DNA of 33,026 nucleotides from Kofleriaceae bacterium. Lineage in GTDB: Bacteria; Myxococcota_A; Polyangia; Haliangiales; Haliangiaceae. The translations under genes were made by a program, and so were the position numbers. The notes below the pieces were generated by a model. That model had not been told where the DNA came from. It saw nothing but the letters and a program-made list of their open reading frames with translations, and did no database searches. Positions 6,932 to 17,130 of this stretch are shown here, one piece after another; position 1 is the stretch's first letter; each line of letters begins with the position of its first letter. Where the stretch lies: positions 1 to 33,026 of the forward strand of contig JANTGM010000062.1 of assembly GCA_024762925.1 (NCBI GenBank). The letters are read 5' to 3'.

Positions 6932-8490
6932 TCGCACGCGCAGCGGGACTTATTTCCGCAGCTACCATGCTCTCACGTCTCTTGGGACTCATTCGCGAGC
7001 AGCTCTTTGCCGCCCTCATGGGGGCGAGTTTTCTTGCCGATGCCTTCGTGGTCGCGTTTCGCATTCCCAATCTGCTGCGTGACCTCTTTGCCGAAGGTGC
7101 ACTGGCTCAGGCCTTCATCCCCACGTTCAAAGCGGATCTAAAGCACAACGGCCGGGACAGCGCATATGAGTTGGGCAATCGACTAGCCGGCACACTGCTG
7201 GTCGTGATTGGAGCAATTGTAACCGCAGCGGTCATCTTCGCTCCCCAAATCGTCGATGTCTTGGCTGCAGATTTTCGAGCGGATGAGCCTGGCAAGTTTG
7301 CCCTAACCGTCACACTCACTCGCATCATGATGCCGTTTTTGCTCTTCGTTTCGCTCTCCGCAGTGGCGATGGGCATGCTCAATGCGCAGGACAAATACGG
7401 TGCCCCAGCCCTCGCACCAGCCATGTTCAACGTGGCTAGCATTGTCGTTGGAGCATCGATCTATCTGGGACATGTAGAAGGCAAATGGATCGTCATAGGA
7501 TGGTCCCTAGGAACTCTTCTGGGAGGCCTCATGCAGCTCGGAGTCCAGCTCCCTCCCCTGTGGCGCAGCGGCTTTCGCCCAAAGCTTGGCCTCGATCTCA
7601 AACTTGCCGATTCACGCATGCGACGCATTGGACGCCTCATGCTTCCAGCGATCGCTGGCTTGGCCGCTGTGCAAGTCAACATCATCGTCAACACCATGTT
7701 TGCGACCAGTGAAGAAGGTGCCGCGGCTTGGCTCAACTACGCATTTCGCTTCCTGCAGCTCCCAATCGGGGTATTTGGTGTAGCAATCGCAACAGTCTCA
7801 ACGACACGGTATGCCGACTCAGCGGCGACTTGCGACATGGAGGACATGTGCAAGCACTTGGTTGACGGGTTGCGGCTCGTCGCATTTCTGACGGTGCCTT
7901 CTATGGTGGGACTCATCGTCTTGGGAGAGCCCATCATCCAACTCATCTATCAACGCGGGGCCTTTGGAGTCAGTGACACTCAAAGCACCGCAGCTGCTCT
8001 GCAATTCTATGCCACGGGACTCGTAGCCTACTCTGCGGTGAAGGTCCTGGCGCCGGCCTTCTACGCAACTGATATGGCGCGTATCGCCGTGGTGGCATCG
8101 ATTACTGCGGTAGCTGGCAATCTCATCATCAACATCACGCTGCACGGTACGTACGGCTATCGCGTCTTGGCGTTTGGAACTGCTGCCGCTGCCATTCTCA
8201 ATTTCACAGTCCTCTATCGATCCTTTCATCGACACATCGCTCGTATTCCGCACGCTGCAATCCTGGTCCACGTAGTGCGAGTGGCGATCGCAGGAGCGAT
8301 CATGGGAGCTGCAGTGTGGGCTAGTCATCGAGGCCTGGCCGCTGAGATTTCCGGAACAGGACTGGGCCACCGAGCGCTGCTCGCCTTTGCGCCAATCCTG
8401 GTGGGCATTGTGGTGTACGCAGGTGCTTGTTCCGCCTTGCGCGTCGAAGAAGTGAGCCACTACTGGGGCAAGCTGCGGAGGCGCCGTTAG
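6904..8490 (+). CDS. murJ: Lipid II flippase MurJ (MviN family)
   Basis: 528 aa, an integral inner-membrane protein with about 14 hydrophobic segments, of the MOP exporter superfamily. It moves lipid II (undecaprenyl-pyrophosphoryl-MurNAc-pentapeptide-GlcNAc) to the periplasmic face for peptidoglycan synthesis. Family hallmarks: the N-terminal [59 protein letters not shown], the [37 protein letters not shown] region, and [27 protein letters not shown]. Length is normal for the family. The start is fixed by the conserved N terminus although no strong ribosome site is seen. The cytochrome gene follows after 27 nt. Confidence 0.96.
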   Translation: MSGSAKKRVLARAAGLISAATMLSRLLGLIREQLFAALMGASFLADAFVVAFRIPNLLRDLFAEGALAQAFIPTFKADLKHNGRDSAYELGNRLAGTLLVVIGAIVTAAVIFAPQIVDVLAADFRADEPGKFALTVTLTRIMMPFLLFVSLSAVAMGMLNAQDKYGAPALAPAMFNVASIVVGASIYLGHVEGKWIVIGWSLGTLLGGLMQLGVQLPPLWRSGFRPKLGLDLKLADSRMRRIGRLMLPAIAGLAAVQVNIIVNTMFATSEEGAAAWLNYAFRFLQLPIGVFGVAIATVSTTRYADSAATCDMEDMCKHLVDGLRLVAFLTVPSMVGLIVLGEPIIQLIYQRGAFGVSDTQSTAAALQFYATGLVAYSAVKVLAPAFYATDMARIAVVASITAVAGNLIINITLHGTYGYRVLAFGTAAAAILNFTVLYRSFHRHIARIPHAAILVHVVRVAIAGAIMGAAVWASHRGLAAEISGTGLGHRALLAFAPILVGIVVYAGACSALRVEEVSHYWGKLRRRR

Positions 8491-8517
8491 GTCTTGTGGT
8501 GACGCCGACCTATTGGC

Positions 8518-10548
8518 ATGGTCGGGCTCCCAATGCTCGCTCGTTCACGGCAACTACTTCTTCTCACGCTACTCGCCGCGCTGTGTACAGCTGGTGCCGC
8601 CTTCGCGATTGCAAAGCCCTCAGAGGGGCCGGCAACCGCCAACACAAGCGATGCACTCTACGATCGGTTTTGCCTCGCCTGTCATGGTAGCGCCGGCGAT
8701 GGCAACGGTCCGGCTCTCCCACTTCTCTGGCCACAGGCTAGAAATTTTCTTAGTGGCGACTACAAGTGGCGAACCACGAGCAGCGGCATGCCTCCAACCG
8801 ACGATGACCTTCGGCGTACGATTCGCCACGGCGTGCCTGGCACTTCCATGCACGGCTTTGGAGACACCCTTTCGGATTCTCAGATTGACGCGCTGATTGC
8901 CAAACTCAAGACCTATGCGCCGCGAAAGTTTCGCAGGGAGGCTGTGCCTCTACCAACTCCCAAGAACCGGAAGGCTGATGCGGCACGGGGCGCAACGCTC
9001 TATCTGGACCTAGGATGCGAGAAGTGTCATGGCACTGAAGCTAAGGGCGATGGGCCGTCGGCTTCACAGCTCAAAGATGATGCGGGTCGAGAGGCAGCAC
9101 CATACGACCTCACCAGTGTGCCGCTGCGCAGACCGAGCGCTCCTGGTGATGACCCGACCGAGCAAATCTACATGAGCTTACTTACCGGTCTTTCCGGGAC
9201 CCCAATGCCCGCCTACGAAGGCGCCGTTTCCGAGGCAGATCTGTGGGATGTTGCAGGCTATGTGCAGAGCATCCGAGCCACCATGGCAGCAGAAGGTCTG
9301 AACAAGAGCAGCGTCATGCCCGCAGCGGCCAAGGCCTATGATCAAACATACAAAGTCATGCGGGCGGGCTACTACCCAGGTCACGGCAATGAGCGAGACC
9401 GCGCCATCTTTGGTGGCACGATCGCGCCACAAGGTCCCCCCCAAAAAGGCCTCACGCCAGCACAGAGTTCGCTGGACGCTAAGCGCTGTTCCCGTTGCCA
9501 CAACCAACAGGCTCGCGATTGGAAAGGCTCGCTGCACGCTGGTGCGGGCTCGCCAGGGCTCACAGCCCAGCTCTTAGAAATGGAACGGCGTGGTGCATGG
9601 AAGAGCCTTCAGAGTTGCCAGCGCTGTCACAACCCACTCGCTGAACAGAGCCCGGTATTGAGTGCCATGCAACGTGGCGCCGCATCGGGCTATGCGAGGA
9701 ATCCGAACTATTCTGAAGAGCTTCGAGACCAAGGGCTCACTTGCGCAAGTTGTCATGTGCGCAAGTGGCAGCGTTTTGGACCACCAGTGGCAAAGGGAAG
9801 CAAGCGCTTGACTCTGCCGGGGTATCCAGTGACGGAGCTTGCAATCTACGAGCGCTCCGACTTCTGCATGCCTTGCCACCAACTACCATCGCGAACCACG
9901 CTGGCAGGAAAGCCTCTTCTCAACACCTACAAGGAATGGCTAGAAGGCCCCTACATGCGCAAAGGCGTCCAATGCCAGCACTGTCATATGCCCGACCGCG
10001 AACACACCTGGAAAGGTGTGCATGATCCCGAGACATTCCGTGAAGGCGTCGCGCTCTCGATGATTGCTGGGCGCGGAGATAGCGGTACGGTGAGCGTTCG
10101 GGTGCGAGTTAAGAACGCCGGCGCTGGCCACTATCTTCCCACGACCCCAACGCCTGCGGCTTGGGTCTCGATCGAACTGTTGGACGCCTCTGGTGAGAGA
10201 ATCAAAGGGGCCTACGCCGAGAAGCGAATCGGACGGCACCTCGCATACGAAGGTGGCTGGAAGGAGCTCGAAGATACGCGCATACCTCCTGGCGAGAGTC
10301 TTGAGCTCGCTGCAGCTTGGAAGTCTGGACGGGTTTCCAAAGCAAAGACAGCGCGCATTCGCCTGCGGGTAGAACCCGATGAGTACTATGAGCGCTTTTA
10401 CCTTAGAAGGCTGAAGAACAAGAAGCTGCCAACCAATGAGCGCGGCATGTTTGAAGAAGCGTTGCGACGCACACGGGACTCCCAGTATTTGGCCCTTGAG
10501 CGGCTCTTGCCGATTCGCCACACCGCAAAGCCGTCGCGCAGAGAGTAG
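8518..10548 (+). CDS. Exported heptahaem c-type cytochrome (two cytochrome c modules plus multihaem domain)
   Basis: 676 aa. A signal peptide is visible ([24 protein letters not shown]). Seven CxxCH haem sites: CLACH (52), CEKCH (167), CSRCH (324), CQRCH (367), CASCH (409), CMPCH (450) and CQHCH (486). The first two sit in class I cytochrome c modules with distal Met candidates ([13 protein letters not shown]). The other five cluster in a region like cytochrome c-554/NapC-type multihaem proteins. The last ~150 residues are haem-free and beta-rich ([18 protein letters not shown]), a common tail in multihaem cytochromes. It probably carries electrons in the periplasm; the redox partner is not identifiable here. 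An ATG at 8533 is an alternative start. The gene ends six bases before the convergent fimT-like stop. Confidence 0.88.
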   Translation: MVGLPMLARSRQLLLLTLLAALCTAGAAFAIAKPSEGPATANTSDALYDRFCLACHGSAGDGNGPALPLLWPQARNFLSGDYKWRTTSSGMPPTDDDLRRTIRHGVPGTSMHGFGDTLSDSQIDALIAKLKTYAPRKFRREAVPLPTPKNRKADAARGATLYLDLGCEKCHGTEAKGDGPSASQLKDDAGREAAPYDLTSVPLRRPSAPGDDPTEQIYMSLLTGLSGTPMPAYEGAVSEADLWDVAGYVQSIRATMAAEGLNKSSVMPAAAKAYDQTYKVMRAGYYPGHGNERDRAIFGGTIAPQGPPQKGLTPAQSSLDAKRCSRCHNQQARDWKGSLHAGAGSPGLTAQLLEMERRGAWKSLQSCQRCHNPLAEQSPVLSAMQRGAASGYARNPNYSEELRDQGLTCASCHVRKWQRFGPPVAKGSKRLTLPGYPVTELAIYERSDFCMPCHQLPSRTTLAGKPLLNTYKEWLEGPYMRKGVQCQHCHMPDREHTWKGVHDPETFREGVALSMIAGRGDSGTVSVRVRVKNAGAGHYLPTTPTPAAWVSIELLDASGERIKGAYAEKRIGRHLAYEGGWKELEDTRIPPGESLELAAAWKSGRVSKAKTARIRLRVEPDEYYERFYLRRLKNKKLPTNERGMFEEALRRTRDSQYLALERLLPIRHTAKPSRRE

Positions 10549-10554
10549 CGCCTC

Positions 10555-11130
10555 CTACCAGCCAGCCAAGACCAACGGCATTGTAGCCATAGGCAGCACC
10601 ACAACTCGGTACTTCGTCTCCACACTGTCGGTAGTCTTTAGATAGAACGTCACTGGGCCACATGCTCCAGTGGCGCTGCAGGTTAGCTCGTAGTTGGCAG
10701 GCAATGCGCTCACTGTCCCCGTTCCACCTTCCGTTCGCGCAAAGCCCTCCTCCACACCAAAAACGATTGTCTCGGGCTTCACAAACGATCGGGATACTTC
10801 GACATATGCGCTCGTCAGAGCGGGTTCAGGATCTTCTTCCCGCAAATCGACCGCGAAGTATTGACCATCACCATCATCAGCAATCAGCAGTCGACTGCGA
10901 GAGGTATCGGCCTCGGCGGTGGCAACATCGTCGCGAACATGGCCAGCAGATCGAGCTTCGCGTGAGGCGTCTGAGATGCGCAGTGCGAGCAGGTTTGCCG
11001 TTTCTTCGACCTCAGGATCGGTAGAGCTGGTAGCCACGGCAAGGCTCGCCAAGATGCCGATGATCGCCACAACGACCATGAGTTCCACGAGGGTGAAGCC
11101 ACGATTTCGATTCTTGCTCATGTGTCTCAT
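10555..11130 (-). CDS. FimT/GspH-like minor pseudopilin
   Basis: 191 aa. It has a class III (prepilin) leader: a short basic stretch (SKNRNRG) then the cleavage site G|FTLVELMVVVAIIGILASLAVA, with the methylated Phe, Glu5 and the hydrophobic helix of type IV pilins. PilD-type peptidase would process it. The C-terminal part is a small beta-rich GspH/FimT-like head (YELTCSATGACGPVTFYLKT) with a Cys pair that could form a disulphide. The ATG at 11130 overlaps the pilW-like stop by ATGA. A second ATG nine bases later would give a more usual leader. It is the last gene of the minor-pilin operon; minor pilins prime pilus assembly and sit at the tip. Confidence 0.88.
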   Translation of the reverse strand: MRHMSKNRNRGFTLVELMVVVAIIGILASLAVATSSTDPEVEETANLLALRISDASREARSAGHVRDDVATAEADTSRSRLLIADDGDGQYFAVDLREEDPEPALTSAYVEVSRSFVKPETIVFGVEEGFARTEGGTGTVSALPANYELTCSATGACGPVTFYLKTTDSVETKYRVVVLPMATMPLVLAGW

Positions 11131-12257
11131 TGCCCAACTCCCATGTTTCGCAAATCAACGATTGAACTTGTGGATCGGTAGATAAACTCACCAACGTATC
11201 GAGCGGGCCGTGAGGCATCTGGTGTTGTCGCCAAGTAAATTCCGCAAGGGTTCGTTGCCGCTCCTGTGCAGTCTTGTCCCCAATCACCACGAGCGTTGTT
11301 ATTGACGTTCGCCATGTCGATGTACGCTGGGGTTGTTGAACTCGCAGCAGAGCCTCGTGTTCCAAATGGGCTGCGTGCCTCAATGCTGATGCTCGCCTGA
11401 ATCAGCACTGCATTGGCAGGTCGGCTTGGATCACCAGGGGCCTGATTGTCCCCCGAGTACCAGTCGCGCTCAGGGTCACCATCACCATCGAGGTCGGTCA
11501 CATCGCCATTTTCAAAGTAGCGAGTGGCGATTTGCAGGTTGGTGAACCCAACACCTTGATCAACCCAGTCATCTGCGACCATTTCGCCAGAGGGAGACAT
11601 TTGCAAGTAGCCTTCTTGCGGGCGATTTGGGTCGATGCGATAGGAGACTCTCGAGAATCGTGCAATGGTGACAGGATCTCCCGAGTCGACAGGAGCACAA
11701 TGAAGGTTTTGCGGAGCCTCGTTTAGCGCCCCACTCGGGTTGATGTTGATTCGTTTGGTGCCGGCTGTGCCTGTAACCTCCACAAGGCATGCACCGCTTC
11801 GAGACATCAGAACCAGCGGCTCGCCGATAGTCAGTGGAGGCCGTGAATCAACTGCGTCGACAAACACTCGGCTCGGCCCAAAGGTGACGACAGTGTCCAG
11901 CGATGAATCCGCTCGCAAGACGCGAAAGCTGTCGTTGCCATCTCCAAACGCGTCGTTGGTGACTTCAAAGCCCAAGAACTGGTTGCTGGCATCAACTCCA
12001 CTGGCAACTCCGATGACTCCATTGCCACCAAAGCCAAAGCCGGCCATGCGTATGTCGGTCACCAGCTGTTGTTTCGCTGCTTGGAGGTTCTGATTGATCT
12101 CCGACACGGTCCCCTGCCCTTGATAGGCGCGAGACATTCGAGTCTGAATCGAAAAGAGAAAAAATATCACGATGGACGAAATCACCATCGCCACCATGAG
12201 CTCGACCAGCGTCATGCCAGCCTGAGAAGTATTCCTACGTAGCGTCCTTGGGCTCAT
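11127..12257 (-). CDS. pilW: PilW-like minor pilin
   Basis: 376 aa. The prepilin leader is RRNTSQAG followed by MTLVELMVAMVISSIVIFFLF, with Met at +1 and Glu at +5. The start of the mature protein (QTRMSRAYQGQGTVSEINQNLQAAKQQLVTDIRMAGFGFGG) is typical of PilW: a Gln-rich helix followed by the RMAGFG motif. The large C-terminal head is beta-rich and Asp/Asn/Gly-rich (VTDLDGDGDPERDW could bind a divalent ion). In Pseudomonas, PilW belongs to the minor-pilin/PilY1 tip complex. It lies 32 nt after the pilV-like stop and overlaps the fimT-like start by four bases. The best assignment rests on the N terminus and neighbours; sequence in the head domain is not diagnostic. Confidence 0.85.
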   Translation of the reverse strand: MSPRTLRRNTSQAGMTLVELMVAMVISSIVIFFLFSIQTRMSRAYQGQGTVSEINQNLQAAKQQLVTDIRMAGFGFGGNGVIGVASGVDASNQFLGFEVTNDAFGDGNDSFRVLRADSSLDTVVTFGPSRVFVDAVDSRPPLTIGEPLVLMSRSGACLVEVTGTAGTKRININPSGALNEAPQNLHCAPVDSGDPVTIARFSRVSYRIDPNRPQEGYLQMSPSGEMVADDWVDQGVGFTNLQIATRYFENGDVTDLDGDGDPERDWYSGDNQAPGDPSRPANAVLIQASISIEARSPFGTRGSAASSTTPAYIDMANVNNNARGDWGQDCTGAATNPCGIYLATTPDASRPARYVGEFIYRSTSSIVDLRNMGVGQ

Positions 12258-12289
12258 ATCATGCCTATCTCAGCACTTTGCATCATACG

Positions 12290-12784
12290 CTAAAGACTCT
12301 CAGCGCGCGTGCGTATCATCTCAAGGGAGATATTGTGCACCGTTGAGGCTGGTGCGGTGTCTGGGTCATCGCCATTGTCAGACCAGCTCACATCGACCTG
12401 AAGACGAACAAGACCAGCCGAGGCAGCAGTTTCGATCGCAGAGACTCTTCGGCGAAAGATCACTCCGTTGCGCGTGGGTAGCTGGGCTTCGTGGTGGTCA
12501 ACAGGGCCCCAACCGAGTGTTGTGATAGGACCGTAACCAACAGTGGCCTCGATGTCTGCTATCGACATGGAGCGAAATCCCTCCATAGTTCGTTCCGCCA
12601 CATCGATAGCCTCGGTGCTATGCCCAACTCCGTTGTTGGCGCGGGAGGCACTTGTGTAAACGGACATCAGTCCAGCCAAGCCAAAGAGGCTCACTCCCAT
12701 GACAACAAGCAGCTCCACCATCGTGAATCCGCGCTCGCGCTGCTTGGAGTTTTTCGCGCTGACCTTGGGGGATAGCCAACGCAT
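12290..12784 (-). CDS. pilV: PilV-like minor pilin
   Basis: 164 aa. The leader SKQRERG precedes F-TMVELLVVMGVSLFGLAGLMSVY, with Glu5 conserved. The early mature helix carries the PilV-type stretch ASRANNGVGHSTEAIDVAERTMEGFRSM, which in PilV/GspI-like pilins reads as Ala-rich followed by A.ERTME. The head is short (about 90 residues) with VDVSWSDNGDDPDTAP, the 'VxVxW' strand often seen in this family. Its start codon overlaps the upstream pilY1-like stop as TAATG, implying translational coupling. It is likely part of the priming complex with the neighbouring PilW- and PilX-like proteins. Confidence 0.85.
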   Translation of the reverse strand: MRWLSPKVSAKNSKQRERGFTMVELLVVMGVSLFGLAGLMSVYTSASRANNGVGHSTEAIDVAERTMEGFRSMSIADIEATVGYGPITTLGWGPVDHHEAQLPTRNGVIFRRRVSAIETAASAGLVRLQVDVSWSDNGDDPDTAPASTVHNISLEMIRTRAESL

Positions 12785-15700
12785 TACTGCACAACTCGCC
12801 AGCCTAGGATTTTAAGCCCCCCACCGCCATCTCCGGAGCCATCATCACCAGCAGCTTGTCCGCCGCCCGTACCATTTGCGGTGTCGTCCCCAGCATTCTC
12901 AGCGCGCGCATCACCAATCTTCACAATGTCGCCCGCGAGCGTCGCAAAGTAGATGGCACCACCGTCTCCATAGAGGGAAGACACGGTGGCACTGTTGGTC
13001 GCGACACTGAAGTCTGTGTTGAACTCGGCAATCGAGAATCCACTCACTTCTGATGTACCAAACTCACAGAGACCTGTACCGACAGGAGCATCGGTTGCAC
13101 GAGTGACGATAACATCTGAAGCCGTCACAACAACGCCACCATAGAACTTCTCGCAGACACCAGCGGTGCATGTACCTTCAATGCGCCCCTTCTCTGGAGT
13201 GCCATCTGCGCAACCTCGAATCTCGCCGTTGTCGGCATAGACTGCGTAGAAGGCATTGTTCAGACTTGGGTCGAAGCTCTCAACACCACCAGTTCCGAAG
13301 AAGAGAGCCAGACGATTCGAGCTATCTGTGCGAGCACCAATGGTTCCCACGATTGGCCGCTCTGCACCAATTGCGCAGGTTGTGTCTGTCGTTGAGAAAA
13401 TGGCACTGACCGCGTTTGCATCTGGATCGGTATGCCCTGTCGCAATTGCACCCAAGCTAGCAATGTAGGAGCTTCCAACATTTTGTGCTGGGTCGACTTT
13501 GTAGACGTAGCCGCAAGAGTCGGCAAAGATTGCTCGGTCGATGTAGCCATCGAATGTAGGTGATCCCACTTCCAAGTCATCATCCGTCTCAAAGATGACA
13601 ATGTCGCTGGTAACGGGGCACTTGGTCTGGAACTGCCAAACGATGGCACCTGTTGTCATATCCACGGCCACAACGTCTCGCCCTTTGGTGAAGGGTGCCA
13701 CAGGATTGTCGGATGCGGTCCCTGTCGCCATGATCGCGTAGAACTTGCTACTGCCCCCCACGCTAACGCGGGCAATCACCGGCTTGGACAGCGCTTGGCC
13801 AGCGAGTGCGCCACCAGGAACGATGTGCCAAAGCGGCTGTGGCCCCAGAACTGCTCCTGTGTCTTCATCAATCGTCTCCGTTACGTCGAGAGCAAAGACA
13901 CTCTCATGACCGTTACCACCACTCACAATTGCAACCGTGTGGACAGCACCATCATCGAGGATGACATCAGCAACCGTTGGCGAGCCATCAGGATAACTCG
14001 TTGCTGTGCCAGCAATCATGTCGGCATTCATGCCGTTTGCGACCTTGGCGGGGATGAATGCCCAAGCCTCGGAGCCATTGGCCGCATCGGTGATGTTTGT
14101 TGGCGTGTTGCGAACCGCGTGGACAGCACCATCCTTAGAACCGACAAGAACGACCGTGGGTCGGTCGGAGTGCTCTGAGATGAAGGTATCGACAAGCTGA
14201 CGGTCTTCTGGGCTTGCTCGCGGATACCAGATGGGCAGTCCTGGAACTCGCACAACAGCAGGCGTTGAGTTCTCCACCGAACCAAGCCGGGAGACGTCAC
14301 CGATACCAAAACGAGCACTGCGCTGCCAATTGATGACATTCGCTGCCTGCGTGCTTCCAGCGACTCCGAGAGTCGCTTGCAAATCGGTGTCACCTGCGTT
14401 GGAGGTCTCAAAGTCCAAGCGGCTTGTGCCGTTCACATCGGCTGTGTAGATATGGCGATCCGAGTCAGCCACGCTGTTGATCGAGTCAGCAAAGTCCCAA
14501 TAGGTTTGTCCAAGGCCAGCATTGAGGGCGTAGAAGTGTCCACTGCTGCCCGGTTGGCGGAACGCCCCAACATAGGCGACACCATCGTCGACAACAACAC
14601 CAGCTCGGTAGTGTTCCTCAGCTTCGGTGTAGTCAAACGAGACTTCCATTCCTGCAATGCTTGGAGTCTCCGTCTTGGTGCCATTACTACACAACTCAGC
14701 TTTCCAGCGCACGTCTCGTCCAACGGGTTTCGGAAACGACACGCAGTAGTCGTTTGCATCATCGATGCATGGAGCAGCGAGCTGCCAGTTCGCTGGCTCC
14801 TCATTACTCATGTAGAACGTTGCAGATGTGCCAGCAGGAAGAGTCAATGACGGCGAGAGACGTGCGCTCGTGACGACCATCTCTTCGGTAGCGAGCGGTC
14901 CAAGATCGAGAACGCCAGACTCAACCTCACCACAATCAACAAACTGTGAGACTACCCGGTTTGCGAAGAGGTAGAACGAGCCAGAGTTGTTGCCATCGGC
15001 AATCAAGAAGTCCGGGGTTGAGTCCGGATCATTGTCATAGTCGAGGACAACACCAAGGTCGAAGTCCCTGACGGCGACACCACCAATCACCTGGTTGTAC
15101 TGCGAGAGACGCTGATCCGCCCCACCGGAGAACGGAACCGCTCCAAGGTCGTTGTTGTGGAAGTACGTTGATCCACCGAGATTGCCACTGCAGTTCCAGT
15201 TGTCGGTTCCAAAGATGATGTCCTGGCCACCATTGAGAGAAAAGTCTGCGGAGAGGAGCACAGTAGCTGCTCCATCGCTGTAGGGGCTGTTGCCAATAGA
15301 GTCATATGTGGTGGTATCAATGCCACCACCGGGCAGACCTTTGTACAAGCGAAGCGGAGCACACAGCGATGGAGAACCGATGACCATATCGGCAAGTCCA
15401 TCACCAGTGTAGTCAGCCATAGTCAAAGCGTTGATGCCTCGGTTGCCAAGGTTCACGTTGGTGAGAACGTCAGTTCTTGTGAAAGTTGGGTTGACTGAGC
15501 ATGCCGTAGTTGGGCTGCTCCAAACATCGGGACAGGTGTTTAGAAATACTCGTACTGCCCCTGAGTTGCTTGAACTGTTGGCTTTGGTGCCAAAGACGAT
15601 GTCAGGCCAACCATCGTTATTCCAGTCGAAGACCGTGCTATTGGTTGATGACCACGCAAAATACCCCCAGTCTGCGAAGGATGAAGAGGCATTGTAGCGG

Positions 15701-16314
15701 GGCTGAAACGTTCCATCCCCATTGCCAAGATAGATTCGCTGAACATCAATGTTGGTGTTGTCACCGCCACCGTTCTGATACTGAAAGAAGTCAGGATTGC
15801 CGTCCTGATTGAAGTCACCTGCAGTCATGCCTGCGTGTCCACCAGATGACGAGTCTGGCTCGATGTCTAGGGTACGGGTGAACTTGGGAATGCGAATATC
15901 GTTTGGATCTGCCCAGTTCGGAGCCGGGTTGTCATAGGTCTCATTCTTGTAGAAGCGCACAAAGGTGCTGCCAGAGGAACCGACGACAAGATCAGTCCAG
16001 CCATCTTTGTCAAAGTCGGCTACTGCTGCGGTGTTGAATCGATCGACGATTGACAGTGATGCGGTATTAAACAATCCGCCCGCCTTTGCGAGTTGCAGCT
16101 CGGAAGCTCCACCATCAAACACAACACCGGCATTCGTATCATCGGCAAATGTCTGAAGCGTACTCCCGGTCTGAGACTCAGGCGCAGAGGTTTCTGGGCA
16201 GCCTTCCACTGCCGACTGGGCAACCACCGGAGCAATATCCTTCTTGCTGTCGGCTAGTGTGAAGAGGCTTGCGCCAGTACCGATGATTAACAGTGCTCCG
16301 AGTCGATGATTCAT
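12784..16314 (-). CDS. pilY1: PilY1-like pilus tip adhesin with N-terminal FG-GAP repeats
   Basis: 1176 aa. A hydrophobic N-terminal segment (LGALLIIGTGASLFTL) probably serves for export. Residues ~95-440 carry FG-GAP/VCBS-type calcium-loop repeats: DFDKDGWTDLVVG, DFNQDGNPDFF, DWNNDGWPDIVFG, DYTGDGLADMVIG and DYDNDPDSTPDFLIAD. Residues ~560-1140 look like the PilY1 C-terminal beta-propeller (RPTVVLVGSKDGAVHAV, AWAFIPAKVANGM, VAIVSGGNGHESVFALDVT). PilY1 in Pseudomonas and Neisseria PilC are pilus-associated adhesins that need calcium for pilus extension. The N-terminal half replaces the von Willebrand domain found in some PilY1 proteins. AGGAG lies seven bases before the ATG. The C terminus ends in a Gly/Asp-rich stretch. 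It overlaps pilV by one base. Confidence 0.85.
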   Translation of the reverse strand: MNHRLGALLIIGTGASLFTLADSKKDIAPVVAQSAVEGCPETSAPESQTGSTLQTFADDTNAGVVFDGGASELQLAKAGGLFNTASLSIVDRFNTAAVADFDKDGWTDLVVGSSGSTFVRFYKNETYDNPAPNWADPNDIRIPKFTRTLDIEPDSSSGGHAGMTAGDFNQDGNPDFFQYQNGGGDNTNIDVQRIYLGNGDGTFQPRYNASSSFADWGYFAWSSTNSTVFDWNNDGWPDIVFGTKANSSSNSGAVRVFLNTCPDVWSSPTTACSVNPTFTRTDVLTNVNLGNRGINALTMADYTGDGLADMVIGSPSLCAPLRLYKGLPGGGIDTTTYDSIGNSPYSDGAATVLLSADFSLNGGQDIIFGTDNWNCSGNLGGSTYFHNNDLGAVPFSGGADQRLSQYNQVIGGVAVRDFDLGVVLDYDNDPDSTPDFLIADGNNSGSFYLFANRVVSQFVDCGEVESGVLDLGPLATEEMVVTSARLSPSLTLPAGTSATFYMSNEEPANWQLAAPCIDDANDYCVSFPKPVGRDVRWKAELCSNGTKTETPSIAGMEVSFDYTEAEEHYRAGVVVDDGVAYVGAFRQPGSSGHFYALNAGLGQTYWDFADSINSVADSDRHIYTADVNGTSRLDFETSNAGDTDLQATLGVAGSTQAANVINWQRSARFGIGDVSRLGSVENSTPAVVRVPGLPIWYPRASPEDRQLVDTFISEHSDRPTVVLVGSKDGAVHAVRNTPTNITDAANGSEAWAFIPAKVANGMNADMIAGTATSYPDGSPTVADVILDDGAVHTVAIVSGGNGHESVFALDVTETIDEDTGAVLGPQPLWHIVPGGALAGQALSKPVIARVSVGGSSKFYAIMATGTASDNPVAPFTKGRDVVAVDMTTGAIVWQFQTKCPVTSDIVIFETDDDLEVGSPTFDGYIDRAIFADSCGYVYKVDPAQNVGSSYIASLGAIATGHTDPDANAVSAIFSTTDTTCAIGAERPIVGTIGARTDSSNRLALFFGTGGVESFDPSLNNAFYAVYADNGEIRGCADGTPEKGRIEGTCTAGVCEKFYGGVVVTASDVIVTRATDAPVGTGLCEFGTSEVSGFSIAEFNTDFSVATNSATVSSLYGDGGAIYFATLAGDIVKIGDARAENAGDDTANGTGGGQAAGDDGSGDGGGGLKILGWRVVQ

Positions 16315-16366
16315 GCGCGCTCCTAGTTCCTAATAGTGTCGTTCGCGTCGGTACTAAGTGTTGTTC

Positions 16367-16981
16367 TTAGCTACCTGGGGTAAAGGTTGTTGTGGTTGCT
16401 GAGTTAATGACGCCGAGGCAATCGTTGCGGCCGGCGCCATCTTCAGCCATGCCCTTTTGGGCGTAGCCTGGACAAGGCCGTGAGGTGTTGTCGTTGCCAC
16501 CATCGACTTCGACCTCGAGTACGACCATGGAGTTTCCCGGCCCACGCCCGATAGAGCGCAGAATGACAACGCCATCGGTGTCATCTCCTGTAGAAAAACC
16601 GGGGTCATCCGGGTTGTTTAGCACCGTGACTTCGTAAGACATGGGTGTTGTGCCCACGAAGAGATTTCCGACATCGCCATGTGCCACGGCATTTCCTGGA
16701 ATGTCGATCGGAGGCGGGTTGATGGGATTGTTGTCAGGGTTGATAAACGCCTTGTAGTAGTCAGTTGGATCAACATTGTTGCGAAGGTGGTCCATGCCTG
16801 CGCTCACTCCGCTCTCTGCCGCAAAAAGAGCAACCGATTGAAAGCGCGACTGACTTGAAGCATTGATGCCACGCTTTACTTTCACAAGCGTGACCGTTGC
16901 AATTGCAAGCAGGCCCGTTAGCGTTGTCATCGCGACGAGCATTACGCTTCCGCTTTGTCGATTGCGCAGTCGACGCATCAT
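16367..16981 (-). CDS. pilX: PilX-like minor pilin
   Basis: About 204 aa from the ATG at 16981. The N terminus is basic (MMRRLRNRQSG) and continues into SVMLVAMTTLTGLLAIATVTLV, as in PilX_N proteins, which often lack Phe at +1 and the strict Glu5. The sequence SQSRFQSVALFAAESGVSAGMD (PilX 'A..AAE.G' helix) follows. The open frame extends to 17068. I prefer 16981 because AGAAGG lies five bases upstream and the leader length becomes usual; ATG 17023, with AGGG upstream, is an alternative. PilX-like proteins are minor pilins working with PilY1, whose gene follows after 52 nt. Confidence 0.82.
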   Translation of the reverse strand: MMRRLRNRQSGSVMLVAMTTLTGLLAIATVTLVKVKRGINASSQSRFQSVALFAAESGVSAGMDHLRNNVDPTDYYKAFINPDNNPINPPPIDIPGNAVAHGDVGNLFVGTTPMSYEVTVLNNPDDPGFSTGDDTDGVVILRSIGRGPGNSMVVLEVEVDGGNDNTSRPCPGYAQKGMAEDGAGRNDCLGVINSATTTTFTPGS

Positions 16982-17130
16982 GCCAACCTTCTTCGACGCA
17001 CGAACTTTTCTGAATCGTCTCATAGGTACCCTAAGCATAAGTTTACCCACAAGAAATCGAGATGCCAAGCAGTAGTATTGGCCTCTATGAGCCCCTATGT
17101 AGGCATAGCAGGCACTTTAGCGACGTTCAA

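Noticed and set aside
11121-11588. Open frames antisense to SpoIID, cytochrome, pilin and other genes
   Set aside because: They lie opposite strongly supported genes, lack domains and reflect codon bias of the sense strand.
17040-17130. Sigma-54-like promoter (TTGGCAT) before pilX
   Set aside because: The GC of the -12 element is missing at the required distance.
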